Origin: Trema orientale | Taxonomy: Eukaryota; Streptophyta; Magnoliopsida; Rosales; Cannabaceae | Assembly (NCBI GenBank): GCA_002914845.1 | Contig: JXTC01000120.1 | Span: 120,456 to 184,455 of the forward strand | Direction of reading: 5' to 3' | DNA: 64,000 bases | Shown: positions 48,005 to 59,714 of the stretch, piece after piece | Layout: the number at the start of each line of letters is the position of its first letter | Numbering within the stretch: the stretch's first letter is position 1 | Position numbers and translations under genes: made by a program | The notes under the pieces: model-generated | Databases searched by the model: none | Told to the model about the DNA's origin: nothing | What the model saw: the letters and a program-made list of their open reading frames with translations, nothing else

Positions 48005-48199
48005 GGATAATAAAATAGTACCACGCATTTATAGCTTTTTTTCAGTCGTTAAATAATATTATCATAATTTAAATAGTTAAAAAGATAAATAAAAATAAAT
48101 ATATATTATTTAATATTTTTTTTTCTCTACTTAATTTTTAATTTGGCAAAATAATACATATAAATAAGTTAAAAAAAATACTTACTGAATTAGGAACCT
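48005..48199 (-). mobile_element. TA-flanked MITE family, copy 2 (reverse, partly deleted)
   Basis: Matches the complement of 24821-25066: AATTTAAATAGTTA, ATTATTTAATATTTTT and GGCAAAATAATA occur in the same order, ending CTTACTGAATTAGGAACC (48181-48198) before TATATAT. A 30-40 bp internal deletion and a worn left end distinguish it from copy 1. Confidence 0.6.
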
Positions 48200-49086
48200 A
48201 TATATCACACAATAATTAAGTTAGTTAAAAAAAACATTTATGTGTTTAGCATTTTTTTTAAAAAGAATTTATTTGAACTAATAGCACTTTTTTAACTAAT
48301 GATTTATACTTATTACAAAAATAGGAAAATACTCACATAGTCAGTCTAACTCTTCAATCCATCAATCAATAAGCAATAATAGAAACATATTAATAATAGC
48401 TATACTTATGTAAAATATTAATAAAGGCAACAACATTGATTCAAAAAACCAAGAACAACCGCAACAACATGAATAATAAAATTATGGTTTTTGAGTTTTT
48501 TTTTTTATTATTATTATGGAATTATGGTTTTCTTTTTCTTTTTCTTTTAAAGTTTACATCAAAATATAAGATGGAAATGGATCCAATTCTCTTCAAAAAA
48601 AGAAAAAAATGGATCCAATTAAATTAAGAAACTCGCATTGTTAAAATACATACGGATAATAGTTTCTATATTAATTAAACTCCTCGTGTATATTTAATAT
48701 ATAACTTTTAAACTACTTTAACATAAACTCACGTTTTGTTGTACCACATTTTTGTTTTCCTTTGCTCCATCTTGATATATAATACGTGCATTGATAATGC
48801 TACGTGACATATATGTTATCATTATTGAATAAATATATTAATTTATAATTTACTACAAATAAATTAATCACATTCAACTCAAATGTAAGATGTATTTATA
48901 CTAAAATTTGATATAAATCTTGGACTACTTATCATTATTTATAATATATATTATAAATAATAATAAGTAGTCCAAGATTTCTCCATACATCTACCTATCA
49001 TTATCTATATATATATCGGTAGATACATAACCGCATTCATTGACTTATAAACCTGCATCAATATGTTTAATTAAACTTGTGCTGTA
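48200..49086. other. AT-rich intergenic DNA containing a hairpin
   Basis: Nothing gene-like. The 63-codon frame at 48436-48627 is low complexity. It holds the inverted repeat described at 48915-48980. Confidence 0.5.
48915..48980. repeat. Near-perfect inverted repeat, 33 bp arms, no loop
   Basis: AAATCTTGGACTACTTAT at the left is mirrored by ATAAGTAGTCCAAGATTT at the right, and pairing continues through an AT-rich centre (TAATATATATTA) with a single mismatch (C against T) in 33 positions. It is not a repeat of any other element I see in the window. It could be a foldback remnant or a small-RNA-producing hairpin; the sequence alone does not decide. Confidence 0.85.
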
Positions 49087-49096
49087 AAAAGTGAAA

Positions 49097-49587
49097 GGAT
49101 AAATAATTTTATTAGTCCCTAAACTATGAGAAAAGAAACCCTTTGGTCCTTAAACTATTACAAAAGATTCATTTTAGTCATTTTGGTTGTACATTTCGTT
49201 TTATTCTTAACAGAGTGAGCATATATATAAACATATTTACTATTCTGTTGTACTTATTTCGTATCCAAAATTATTATTCGGCACTATAAAGAGATTAGAA
49301 CATGAATTGAAGTAGTTAATAAATGATTGATTGAACAAAAATTAGTTACATGTTAGACAATAATGCAGTGTACAACTATCCAAAATGTAATATTTTATTG
49401 AAATCATACATATATAATGAGAAATGCAACTTATGTACTCATTCAGATAAGTTTCAAACAAAATATATAGTAAAAAGGATTTAAATGACATTTTTAATAG
49501 TTTAAGGACCAATTCAGTGCAATTTAAAGTTTAATGATTAAGGTGAGACTTTCTCCTTAGTTTAGGGACTAATAAAGTCATTTGTCC
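49097..49587. mobile_element. Mutator-type MITE, copy 2 (491 bp)
   Basis: Left end GGATAAATAATTTTATTAGT and right end ACTAATAAAGTCATTTGTCC are inverted, and the arms remain similar for about 100 bp (TCCCTAAACTA, GGTCCTTAAACTATTA). Perfect 10 bp direct repeat AAAAGTGAAA flanks it (49087-49096 and 49588-49597), in the 9-11 bp range of Mutator elements. The interior matches 13182-13688. Non-coding. Confidence 0.88.
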
Positions 49588-49597
49588 AAAAGTGAAA

Positions 49598-50233
49598 TTG
49601 ATAACTTCTTTTCTTCTGGTTTTGTATAAGGGATCAAAATAATTAAAAAAACACCATATTTAGCATTTTTGAAAAAGAAAAACACACCATTTTATAAAAT
49701 ATCAAATAAAATATTTATTTGAATTTCTATCAAACGGATCCACATATATTGAAAATTGGAATTTAAAATTGTTTACAAAGATGTGAATATAATGTGTGAT
49801 TTTTCTTTTTAAATAAATGTTGCTTTATATATATATGTATTATTCTATTTGTATTAATATTATTCTTATTATTAATTTTTTGAATTTAAAGAATGGAGAT
49901 TTAAACTCAAGACCCTCTGTATTGAGAGAAAATGTGATTACCACTTAGTTATTGCTTCGACCATTCTATAGTTTACCTAAGATCCTCACCTAGCCTAGGT
50001 GAAGAGTCTATCACTATGCTATAACTTTTTCATCCAGCTTAGCATTTCATTAGCTAGAAGATGTAATTCCCATGGAGGTGACCCGATTTATGGAAAGTAT
50101 TCAGCAAGTTTATTAATTACTTGGCCTAAATAATAATTGTTATAAAATAGATTAAATAGTTTCATGGATATCAATTTTTAAAAATCAATTGAACTTTAGC
50201 CACTAAATGATTCGAATGTTTATATATACGTAT
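49598..50233. other. AT-rich intergenic DNA, no gene seen
   Basis: GATTTAAACTCAAGACCCTC followed by TGATTACCACTTAGTTATTG (49890-49950) resembles text often found in plant repeats, but no element could be bounded. Confidence 0.4.
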
Positions 50234-50375
50234 AGGGAACCAATTCAATAGAGAGAGAAATATTATTAAATAATGTGTATTTATTGTTATTATTATTTTT
50301 TTTTCAACTACTTAAACTATAGTAGTAGTTAGATAATATTCCAATTGTAAAAAAAAAAACAATAATTATACTCAG
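50234..50375 (+). mobile_element. TA-flanked MITE family, copy 3 (truncated)
   Basis: AGGGAACCAATTCAATAG (50234-50251) matches the family end; GAGAGAGAAATATTATTAAA and AACTATAGTAGTAGTTAGAT follow in the order seen in copy 1. The segment between the end and the GAGAGA motif is deleted and the right end is worn. Confidence 0.55.
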
Positions 50376-50925
50376 TATTGTTTAAACAATTTTACAATAA
50401 ATATTATTTAAATATAAACATCTTATAAATTTGGAAAGAGTTCTAAAAGCCAATATTGATGCTTAGTACTAAACACTAATTGCTCATAAATTTATTATTT
50501 AATCCTAATATTTTCAATTTGTCAAACCTAAACATAGAATACAAGGCAAAATTAGCTTTCAAAAACGTTGTAATTGATCTCTTTAGGCCTTCGTTATAGA
50601 ATGTATAATCCATACACCTCATAAAGGAAATGACAATCAAAGAGGTATAAACTACATAGTGTACACTTGATTTTATTTCAAAATTTTGATTATACATTTA
50701 CGCTGGGGGGTCCAAACAAGGCCTTTTATAGGCACACGTATCTGGAAACGAATTAATTCACCAAAAGCCTCCTATTTATTGAAATGTACCAACCAACTCA
50801 TACAAATAATTTCATCATTGCCGCCACAAAATCCCTAATATTAGCATTTTTAGTTTGTTCCATTTTTTTTTTCCCTTTCGTTCTCGAGGCTTAGTCAAAG
50901 TTTTCGAAAAATAAAAAATCACAGA
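50376..50925. other. Intergenic DNA, no gene seen
   Basis: AT-rich, with a GGGGGG run at 50705-50710. The 73-codon frame at 50476-50697 (-) has no recognised motif. Confidence 0.45.
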
Positions 50926-51620
50926 AATGAAATGAAATTAAAAAAATAAAAAGTCCTCCCTCAGCTGAAGCTGTCCTCAGACTAGTCCGTGTTTACGTGG
51001 GACCTACAGGGTCCCGAGAAAGGAAAAAGAGAGGAGGAAAGAGTGATGACATGGTGGCATGTAATTGGTGACGGAACAAAACGCAGGACCGCGTCCGTCG
51101 CTCAAAGGAAGATTATTCACATCATTAAAAACAAATAATTTCCCCCAATAATTATTTGTTTCTAAATTACATAATCAACCTTAGTTGTTTACTTTTATTC
51201 TTAATAAAAAAACTCAAGAAATTGCTATTTCTGGAAATAATATTCCAAATCATTTTTACGTAGATTTTCCTTCAAACTTCCCTTAAAAAAGAAAACCTTA
51301 ATTGAATAATATACACATAAAAATTGATTAGAAAGATTTTTTTTTTTTTGCTTATTTATGTAGCCAAAGTTAATGTAATTTTTAAGTTTATACTTGTTTG
51401 GTTGATTGTTTTTTATTTGAGTGTTAAATCTGTATTTCAAGTGCGTAAATGAGGGAAAAAAAAATCTAAATTTATAATCTAGTAAAATAATAAAAGAGAG
51501 AAAAAAAGGAAAGGAGTTGAAGGGTGATTGTGTCATTGTGGATTTATTTGGCTCAATTAAAAAATGAAAAGTCTAATAAAAATAATATTAAAAAAAGGAA
51601 AAGAGTCTACGGTTTTCTCC
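50926..51620 (+). promoter_or_regulatory. Presumed promoter region of the epimerase gene
   Basis: This is the stretch directly upstream of the CT-rich 5' UTR. Its distal part (50960-51115) is unusually GC-rich for the window, including TACGTGGGACC (a G-box-like ACGTGG core at 50994-50999) and GGACCGCGTCCGTCGC. The proximal part is AT-rich, with TAATAAAAATAATATTA (about 51570-51586) where a TATA element might lie. Assignment rests on position and composition only; the transcription start is unknown. Confidence 0.3.
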
Positions 51621-51732
51621 GACTTCTCTTTCCTCTTCCCAAACAAAAACAATAACAAAAAACACAAACATGAAGAAGAGAAATCTCCGCCTATTAGAGC
51701 TCTCTCTCTCTTTGCTTAATTGCTTCAATCTC

Positions 51733-51736
<4 letters not shown>

Positions 51737-51774
<38 letters not shown>

Positions 51775-51954
51775 TTCTCTGTATTCGAAAGAAAACCCAA
51801 CTCAACCAGAGGCAGAGGCAGAGGCAGAGGCAGGGGAGAGGGACCTTCCTTCCTGGATCACCTCTGCTATTGTACGTTTCCTCCTCCTCCTCCTTCTTCT
51901 TCTTCTTCTTCTTCTTCTTCTTCTTCTCTCTGAATCAATCAATCAATCAATCAA
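51737..51954 (+). repeat. Microsatellite cluster in the 5' UTR
   Basis: Four different short repeats lie within 220 bp: (CT)n at 51737-51772, (AGAGGC)4 at 51808-51833, (TCC)n then (TTC)n at 51880-51926, and (AATC)n at 51933-51954. They overlap the presumed first exon, so their lengths may affect the leader. Confidence 0.95.
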
Positions 51955-52262
51955 ATTTCGCTTTCTCTCTCTTAAGCTTCTCATTCTCCTTTATTTTCTC
52001 TTTCTTTCTACTTTAATTTTGGTCAACTTTATTGTGTGTGTGTTTGTATTTGGGGTAATGGGTTCGTAGAGACTCATCTATTTAAATTTCACGCTCCGCT
52101 TCTACCTCTGCTTCAATTTTTTTTTTTTTTTTTGGCTGATTTTTTCATCTAAAAGATATGTTAAAAGGATAGTTTTAATATTAATTATATATTCTTTCAG
52201 GATTTTATGTTGAACCGAAAACCAAGCTCTTGTTTATCATTCGCATCCGTGGGTATGTTTTT

Positions 52263-52263
52263 N
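52263..52263. other. Single N in a long T-run
   Basis: The N interrupts a T-run (about 52256-52294) in a presumed 5' UTR intron, so the true homopolymer length is unknown. Confidence 0.9.
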
Positions 52264-52294
<31 letters not shown>

Positions 52295-53264
52295 CTGGGG
52301 AAAGTGATTTCATTTCTTAGTTTTCTTCTAGTTTTCTCATCTGGGCACTGATCATTTCAGGTATTTTTCGTAATTAAACTTTTTTTTTTTTTAAATTTTA
52401 TCTTAAATTTTGTTTATTTGGGGAATTTGTGCTGACCATTTTGCGTGCTTTTTGTTGGGTTCCTCTGTTTTTTTTGTTTTTTTTTTTTTTTGTCTTAAGA
52501 ATCATGTTAGCCTGGAGAGATAATATGGTCCCAGACTATTTGATGTTATGATCACTTAGAGAAAAAGATACTATTTTTAACAAAAATTTCGTTTTTTTCT
52601 GAGATTGATATTATCGGTTACTCTTTTTGGATCTTGAAATTTTGAATTTTGTTTTGTTTTTAGTCTGATCTTCCTATCATTTTTGGGTTTTTCTCTTCTT
52701 TCTGAGTTCCAAATTTTAATTACCTGGCCAAATTTTATTCATTTTATTCTCTAATTTTTTTAAACTTTGTTCTCAATATTCATTAGTGGACTTCTAAGAT
52801 GTTTCTTTCTGTCCAATTATTTTTCTTAGTCAGACATGTTCTGACAGCAAGCAATTTTCCAAATGTTTTAAAATGTTTTATTCATTTCCTTCATATATCA
52901 ATACCTACTTTTTAATGCATTTCTTCTTCTGGGTTTCTCTGGATCTTAGTTTTCTTGATCTTTTTGTTGAGCATTCTCCGTGGTTTTTATGGTTTTTTCA
53001 GCTGTTTCGGGTTTTGAAAAATTTTGATGTCTTTAGGTTTCAAACTTTTTGGTACCTTTCCTTTTCTGTTTAGGGACCCAGCTCAACAACTTTTTTGTTT
53101 GTCTCTGTTTTAATCACGTTTGATTTTTTGAGCTGATTATTTATGGTTTTCTATTCCAGTTCATCGCTCCAAAGGCATATTCAGGCCGTGGGTTTTTCAT
53201 GATTTGTGCTGAAGCTTAGTATTTGATTCATATCTGTAAAAGTCAGCACTGTAGAGATTTCCAA

Positions 53265-56200
53265 ATGCTAAATTTTGGCAGGTCCAGACCTCAGCCAAGG
53301 TCGGGTAGATCCATGTCTCTTGGAGGTAAGACCCTGTTTACTTGGTATTTCTTCCAAATTCCCATTTATTTCATGGTTGTTTTCTAAGCCATTTGAAATT
53401 CCAGTTTAAAAGGTTATAAGAATGAATTTTGGAGACCAATAGTTTGCTTTGTTTATATATGTAAAGACATTAAGCTCTTGTATTGTCTGTGAAGTATGAG
53501 AAAAGAGGTGGAAGTAGTTCAAATAAATCAGGATAGAGTTGAAAAACGTGTGGTGGAAGAGTGGTCAACTTTAAAATAAGATTAAAAAAAAGCAGAAAAA
53601 TTGTCACTTTATTCACGTTAATTATCTGTTGTTTGATTACCTTTTGATTGCTTGAGTAAGATCAGTGTTTTTATTATGAATCAAATGAATTGTTTTCTAA
53701 TCTCTTATTTGTAAACCATGTTATGCTTTCAGGCATGGATTATGCAGATCCAAAGAAGAAGAACAGTTTTGTAGGAAAGCTTCTTCTGCTTGCCTCCCTT
53801 GCAGCATTATGTTTTTTCATGCTGAAGCAATCTCCATATTTTAATGCTCCTAGCCCGGTAAAATACAATCGAATTGAAGTATCCTTGACACTGTTATACT
53901 ATGATTTCAATCTGTATGAATTTTCATAATCATGAATAACCTTTCTTGCTAAAATATTTCAAGAAATCCTATTTTTGAGAAGAGGTTGTGTTGTTAAAAA
54001 AGCATGGCCATTTATGATTACCCTATGTTTGTGTTGCTTAAACTAAATTTAGCAGCCAATTGAATAACTTTGTGTTGGTTTCTGGACAGGCTTTTCTGCC
54101 ATCTGGATAATTTTTACTTTTGGCTTTAGGAAATAGACATATAGAAGCAAAAGTTACAGTTATTCAGTTACTGGGTGGATAGTATGTGGATTACGATAAA
54201 ATTATTCTTTAAATAATGGATAAATTTGGAGATCAGAAGTCTCGTTAAATAATATGTTCCTTGTTTCTCTCTGATTAGTTGGATTTGAGTTCTCAAGGAA
54301 GCTTTTCTAAAAGAAGTTCTTTGCAAATTCACCCAGACGCTCCTATAATTGTGATTTGGTCCTAAAAAGCGAGGAAAAAAACATAGTAGTGGCAAAGAGG
54401 GCCGGAAGTTAATCTGTTGTACTTTCTTGTGCAATTACATTCATGCGCTATTTAAAGAGATCAGGCATGATTGTGTTACTCTTTGAATATCAAGTTGTGA
54501 CCAGCTTTTACGGAGATATGTAAACCACCATTCGATATCATACTAATTAATTTTTCTGTGATGTCAAATTTATTATTTAACTTTACATTAAGGTTGTACT
54601 ATACAATTTTGCCCAAAATATGATCACAAATGGTTCACTCTTGTTGGATAAATTAATGCATCGTATTGTTTTCTCTTGCTGGTGTTTGAGTTGTTCTAAA
54701 CTGCTTCTACTATGAATCTATGAACTATGTTGTTCTATACTACCATACAGTTTTCTTGCTACAGGCCTTTTTTTTAACTTTGAATCATACTTTGTTTTTT
54801 TATTTTTTATTTTTTTAGGGTTGCTTTTGCCTACATGACATGTACCTTTTTGTTCTCAATGTGTTCCTGTTACAATTTTTTAAAAACTTTTCTTACTAAC
54901 ATACTATTTGAAAATTACTTCCTTTCAGTTTTCGCGCCATGAACCAGGTGTGACTCATGTCCTAGTAACAGGAGGTGCTGGCTATATTGGTTCTCATGCT
55001 ACATTACGACTTCTTAAGGATTCATATCGTGTAACCATCGTGGTACGCTATTTTTTTATCACTGAGAAATTCACTTTGAGCCAATTGCATGATATTGATG
55101 TTAATTTTTATAGAGCTTGAAGGATTTTCTTTTCTGACAGGACAACCTTTCAAGGGGAAACCTGGGTGCTGTGAAGGTTCTCCAAGATTTATTTCCTGAA
55201 CCTGGAAGGCTTCAGTTTATCTATGCTGATTTGGGGGATGCAAAAGCTGTATCCTTATTACCTTATAATGCTCTTTTCCCTTGTTGTGTTCAAAACAATT
55301 ATGCTGGTGAAATCAGCAGAAATGGATGTTGCCTTAACTGATTGTTCCAGGTTAATAAAATATTTTCGGAGAATGCATTTGATGCTGTTATGCATTTTGC
55401 TGCTGTTGCATATGTTGGGGAAAGCACCCTTGATCCACTTAAGTAAGCAATTTCTCATTAAATTTTGCATTTTTTTACCCTGCATATTACTGCAGGCAAT
55501 ATTGTTATTTTGTGTTTGAGTTTTCTTACAATGACTTTACGATGATATATTACATTACTGAACCTTTAAGCTCGGGTGTCAATATAGTTAGTTATCTTTT
55601 TCTCTTTTATATTTAGTTAGCAATAGTGTTTTACCATCCAACACAAGTTACATTGTTCTAAGACCTTTTGAACTTTTGTGCAGGTATTATCACAACATTA
55701 CATCAAATACCTTGGTAGTCTTGGAAACAATGGCTGCACATGGAGTAAAGACGTTGATATATTCTAGTACGTGTGCAACATATGGGGAACCCAAGAAGAT
55801 GCCTATTACTGAAGAAACTAAACAGGTGGAAATTCTGACATTTGTGTTTTTGTTTGGTTTTCATTTTCCTTGGAATGGAAGTTGGTTCTTTGTTGACAAT
55901 ATATTGTCTTTTGCTTAGAGTATTTAAATTTTTCTTATTCTTGGCATGACATTGATATTGGAATACTGCGAGAAAAATGTATTTGATGTTCTAGTCTGTA
56001 AGGTATCATATACATCATTTTATGGCTTCAGGTTCCAATTAATCCATATGGAAAGGCTAAGAAGATGGCGGAAGATATTATCTTGGATTTCTCTAAAAAT
56101 TCGGACATGGCAGTCATGATCCTGAGGTTTGTATTTAGACACTTATTCTTACAAAGCCTTTTGATGTTTTTGATTCCTTTCGCTAATAATTTGAGTGATT

Positions 56201-57814
56201 AATCCTCCTGATCTCATTTGAAATTTAATTTTTGATGGCACAGTATTTCTGTGCCAGTGGTTGTTGCTTTGTTTGACTTTAGAACGGTAGCTAGTCTTTG
56301 AATGGTTTTATTCCATGTCATTAATGGCATTACTTTGAAACTAAGTTTCCATTGTCAAATTCTTCTTACTATTCTTCTCTCTCTCTCTCTTCTTTCCTTT
56401 TCTTTTTTTTTTTTTTCCATACATCTGATTTTTCAAATTTAGTTATGTCATTACTCTCTCTCTCTCTCTCTCTTCTTTTCCTTTTTTTTTTCATACATCT
56501 GATTTTTAAAATTTAGTTATGTCATTATTGCATTTTCCTTTCCATTTCTTTTTCTGATTCGAAGTAGGTTAGCAATTTTTATGTTATATCAAATATCTGA
56601 AAATCTAGAAATTGGTTATCCTGATAGGTTAACTTATTTTTGTGAATGGTATCCTGATTTTATCTTTTCTTTCGTATTTTTTTTTTGTTCCTCCGTCCAG
56701 ATACTTCAATGTGATTGGTTCAGATCCTGAGGGCAGATTAGGGGAAGCTCCCAGACCTGAACTGCGTGAGCATGGACGTATTTCAGGTGCTTGTTTTGAT
56801 GCAGCTCGTGGTATTATTCCTGGGCTAAAGGTATGTTATTTGATAGTTAATGTATGGTGTGAAACTATCCATCACAGTAGCTTAACTTGTTAGGACATGA
56901 GGTCTGGCTAATTTGGTTTGTCTAATAAAATACTCCCCCTTTACGTGTTGGGTGGTAGAGAAATGTTTGTTTAAACAGCTCATGTGATTAATCTTACTAA
57001 ATTGTGCACATTGTTAATTACAAGCCAACTGTTTACTGCCGACTTTTTTCTTACATGAAACGAAAATTTTCATTAGTGACTACGACAAAGTGTGAATTCT
57101 TTATAGTTTACGAGCTAGCACACTTGAATATTTCTGTACTTTTTTAAATCACGTGACGGTAAAGAAGATACAAGAAAAGTGAAAAACAACTTCTTGGATT
57201 CTTGTTATGAAGAACAGACCAGTCATTTCGTGTTTCCAATTAACAATGTTTTTGAAATAATGTTGTTGTCTTTAACACTTTGCAGGTTAAAGGGACGGAC
57301 TATAGCACATCTGATGGCACTTGCGTACGTGATTATATTGATGTCACTGACCTAGTTGATGCTCACGTGAAAGCTCTTGAGAAGGCACAGCCTCGTAAAG
57401 TCGGAATCTATAATGTTGGCACTGGAAAAGGTGGGGGTGAATGGAACGATGGTTTCTCTTTTGATGAAAATGAAAATTTCTGATTCAGATTGCAATTTTG
57501 CTTTTTCTTCGAAAACATTTGTTTATGTGCTTGAAAATTGTCCTAAGCTTGTCTTTGGATATCTGATTTCAGGTAGATCAGTAAAGGAGTTTGTGGAAGC
57601 ATGTAAGAAGGCAACTGGGGTGAATATCAAAGTTGACTATCTCGAACGCCGGCCAGGTGACTACGCTGAAGTGTACAGTGACCCAACGAAAATCAGAAAT
57701 GAACTCAACTGGACAGCGCAACACACTGATCTTCAAGAGAGTCTGAAGACGGCATGGAGATGGCAAAAGTCTCATCGCAACGGTTACGGGAATCCGTTGT
57801 TGCTGTCTTCTTGA
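53265..57814 (+). CDS. MUR4: UDP-arabinose (UDP-D-xylose) 4-epimerase, MUR4/UXE type, ten coding exons
   Basis: It interconverts UDP-D-xylose and UDP-L-arabinose in the Golgi, supplying arabinose for pectin, arabinoxylan and arabinogalactan proteins. Exons: 53265-53325, 53733-53857, 54929-55042, 55141-55248, 55351-55442, 55684-55825, 56032-56126, 56701-56830, 57286-57430, 57573-57814. All introns are GT-AG and phases join cleanly to 417 residues, close to the family length. Residues 1-35 are a basic cytosolic tail, about 36-51 a single membrane anchor ([15 protein letters not shown]), so it is a type II membrane protein. The NAD-binding motif GGAGYIG (77-83), the serine/threonine SSTCATYG (194-201) and the YGKAK catalytic Tyr220/Lys224 pair are intact, as is [16 protein letters not shown], a substrate-loop signature of this subgroup. 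The start is the first ATG in the last leader exon and gives the family N-terminus MLNFGR...RSMSLGGMDY. A UDP-glucose 4-epimerase is less likely because of the N-terminal anchor and the sequence match to MUR4. Nothing in the coding sequence is broken. Confidence 0.95.
53858..54928 (+). other. Large intron 2 of the epimerase gene
   Basis: A 1071 bp intron between the membrane-anchor exon and the first NAD-binding exon. It contains no recognised gene; the 88-codon frame at 54168-54434 (-) has no known motif. Confidence 0.8.
56376..56527 (+). repeat. Two-copy tandem repeat in an intron, about 75-78 bp unit
   Basis: A CT microsatellite, T-run, then CATACATCTGATTTTTCAAA and TTTAGTTATGTCATTA at 56376-56453 is repeated at 56454-56527 with small changes in the simple-sequence part and one in the unique part. 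It lies between coding exons 7 and 8 and does not disturb splice sites. Confidence 0.9.
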
Positions 57815-58090
57815 AAATGGTAACAGCAACTCATATTCGGAAGATCAACACAGATATCGACTGAAGATATCGCACGGTGCTGACTTTAGGCACCATTCTT
57901 TAGTTCGATTAGAAAGGAGGGAGGGTTGGGATTAGATTTAAGATTAATTTTTGTCATTTATATAAAGTTTTTATCATCAAGTAGTTGTAGAGAGCAGCCA
58001 GTATGGTCTTAGAAACGGCAGCGAGCCTATTTGTTACATGTATTTGAACAAACAATATAGTGCAATAATGATCATCAGCTGCAGGTATAC
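57815..58090 (+). terminator. 3' UTR and probable polyadenylation region
   Basis: It follows the TGA at 57812-57814. A plausible plant near-upstream element AATAAT lies at 58064-58069, with TTGTTACATGTATTTG (about 58031-58046) as a possible far-upstream element. A transcript end near 58085-58100 is inferred. Confidence 0.5.
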
Positions 58091-58528
58091 CTTTTCTTTC
58101 TTGTGTATTTGGGGAAACAAATCAACAAAAACCAAGTGAAATCAACCCAAAAAATTTATGCCTAGACATCACGAAAGTAGTCAAATAGAAGTTCGTAGTA
58201 CACATCTTTAAAATCCTCGATGGAAACATATTCTCTCCTCCTATGTTTATATTAAATTTTAAAAAGTGATCCATCCTTGTAAAATGGTATAGGAGGCTAT
58301 GCATAGAACTCGAGCAAAGATGAAGAGAACAATAATTGATATAGAAAGTACCGTAGGACTGGAGACATTTTTTCTAGGGCCTTTTAGGGTTATGTTTCAC
58401 AGTTTCAGAGCCTAAAATTTGAAATTCAACTAAATTCAACAAACATGATTTTTCATTTTGCATAATGTTTATACTTCATTACTATTATAAAAACTGAGTG
58501 AATAGTTCATAATACAACTAACAATCAA
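58091..58528. other. Intergenic DNA downstream of the epimerase gene
   Basis: No gene recognised. AT-rich. Confidence 0.5.
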
Positions 58529-58553
58529 CAACACGATAATGGTGCATAACGTA

Positions 58554-59481
58554 AGTAAAACCTCTATAAATTAATACTATTGGACTAAGAAAAAATATTA
58601 GACAAAAAAAATATATCATTTTAGAGAGGTTATTTATTTATTAATAAATGAATAATTTATTAATTTATCCATAAATAAATATTTATTAATATAAGAAGAA
58701 TTTTATGTTTTGAGACTTGTGCATGTATTTTTTTAACCAATTTTTATGCATGAGCTATAAATAGAAAAAAATTTGATGTGGTCAAAATCAATTGTGTATA
58801 TAGTATTTGATGATAAGATAAATTATCATGCATATAGTTTTTGCTAAATCATTTCTAGTGTACGCCATAGAAATTTAATAGATGTTAAGCATCTTTTGAA
58901 TTATCTTAGTTTCAAAGGATAATAGATGTTGCTGATGATGATCTTAATCCAAATGACAGTTGTGATTTACGAAATATTTCTACAATAAAAGTATTTCAAA
59001 TAATAGTAAACCTTAAATAACTACTCTTTACATGAGAAAAAAAATCTCGAATGTGTGCAGGCGTGGATGAGGTTGAGTCTAATTTAAATATAAAGAAAAA
59101 ACAAACCGGCGGTTTTAGATGCATATTTTGAAAAAGAATTGAATTGAGAAAATAGAAATTGTCAAGAAAAACTCTCAATATTATGAATTTTATATGTTAT
59201 TTATTTTATATATTTAATAAACTATTGTTTAATATATGAATTTTATATTTTATTTTTTGTGTTTAATAAATTATTGATTAGATTATGAATTTTATATATT
59301 ATTTATTTTATATATTTAATTAATTATTAATTTATATTTTTGTCAGGTCCTAAAAGATTTTAAAAAAATTATTATTTTATGTATTTAACGAAGTTATTAA
59401 TTTAGTACATTAATCGAAATCGGACTGGAAGATTTTATTATATTAGCAAAATTATTAATTTATCGAACATTTTTATTGTAG
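58554..59481 (+). mobile_element. Non-autonomous terminal-repeat element, CCTCTATAAATTAATA type, copy 2
   Basis: Starts AGTAAAACCTCTATAAATTA and ends ATTAATTTATCGAACATTTT plus TTATTGTAG. The ends share the TAAATTAATA core in inverse orientation, and the termini match 7011-7849 in reverse. The 27 bp on either side (58529-58555 and 59482-59508) are direct repeats at 23 of 27 positions, unusually long for a DNA-transposon target duplication. The interior is AT-rich and non-coding. Confidence 0.55.
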
Positions 59482-59508
59482 CAACAAGATAATGATTCAT
59501 AAGGTAAG

Positions 59509-59714
59509 TTAACCATAGTATCAATACGGCTACAGTATCATTAAAGTGGCGTTTTTACACCTAATGGTTTAACTAATAGCTTTGTGGTGATAAAAGAATC
59601 TCCTCATAAAATTTATGAAAAATGGCTCTTAGTGTCATGTTACACTATCTAAATTTACTCAAATAAATACCCTATTCAAAGAACTCTAATTGTTCAACTT
59701 TTCTGAGCTAGAAC
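59509..59714. other. Short spacer before the integrase fragment
   Basis: No feature recognised. Confidence 0.4.

Larger units (their letters stand above)
51621..53264 (+). other. 5' UTR region of the epimerase gene, with probable introns
   Basis: The leader appears to be spliced. A first exon with CT-rich microsatellites (from about 51640) may end near 51872 (TATT|GTACGT). A small exon is plausible at 52201-52252 (CTTTCAG before, GTATGT after). A third begins at 53160 (TTCCAG before) and runs into the coding exon at 53265. The 52253-53159 interval is T-rich and intron-like. An ATG at 51670 opens an 87-codon frame that would be an upstream ORF if transcribed. Splice choices are from GT/AG context only. 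Confidence 0.5.

Noticed and set aside
51670..52016. Ser/Leu-rich and Phe-rich frames over the microsatellites
   Set aside because: Products of CT and TTC repeats in the 5' UTR; at most an upstream ORF.
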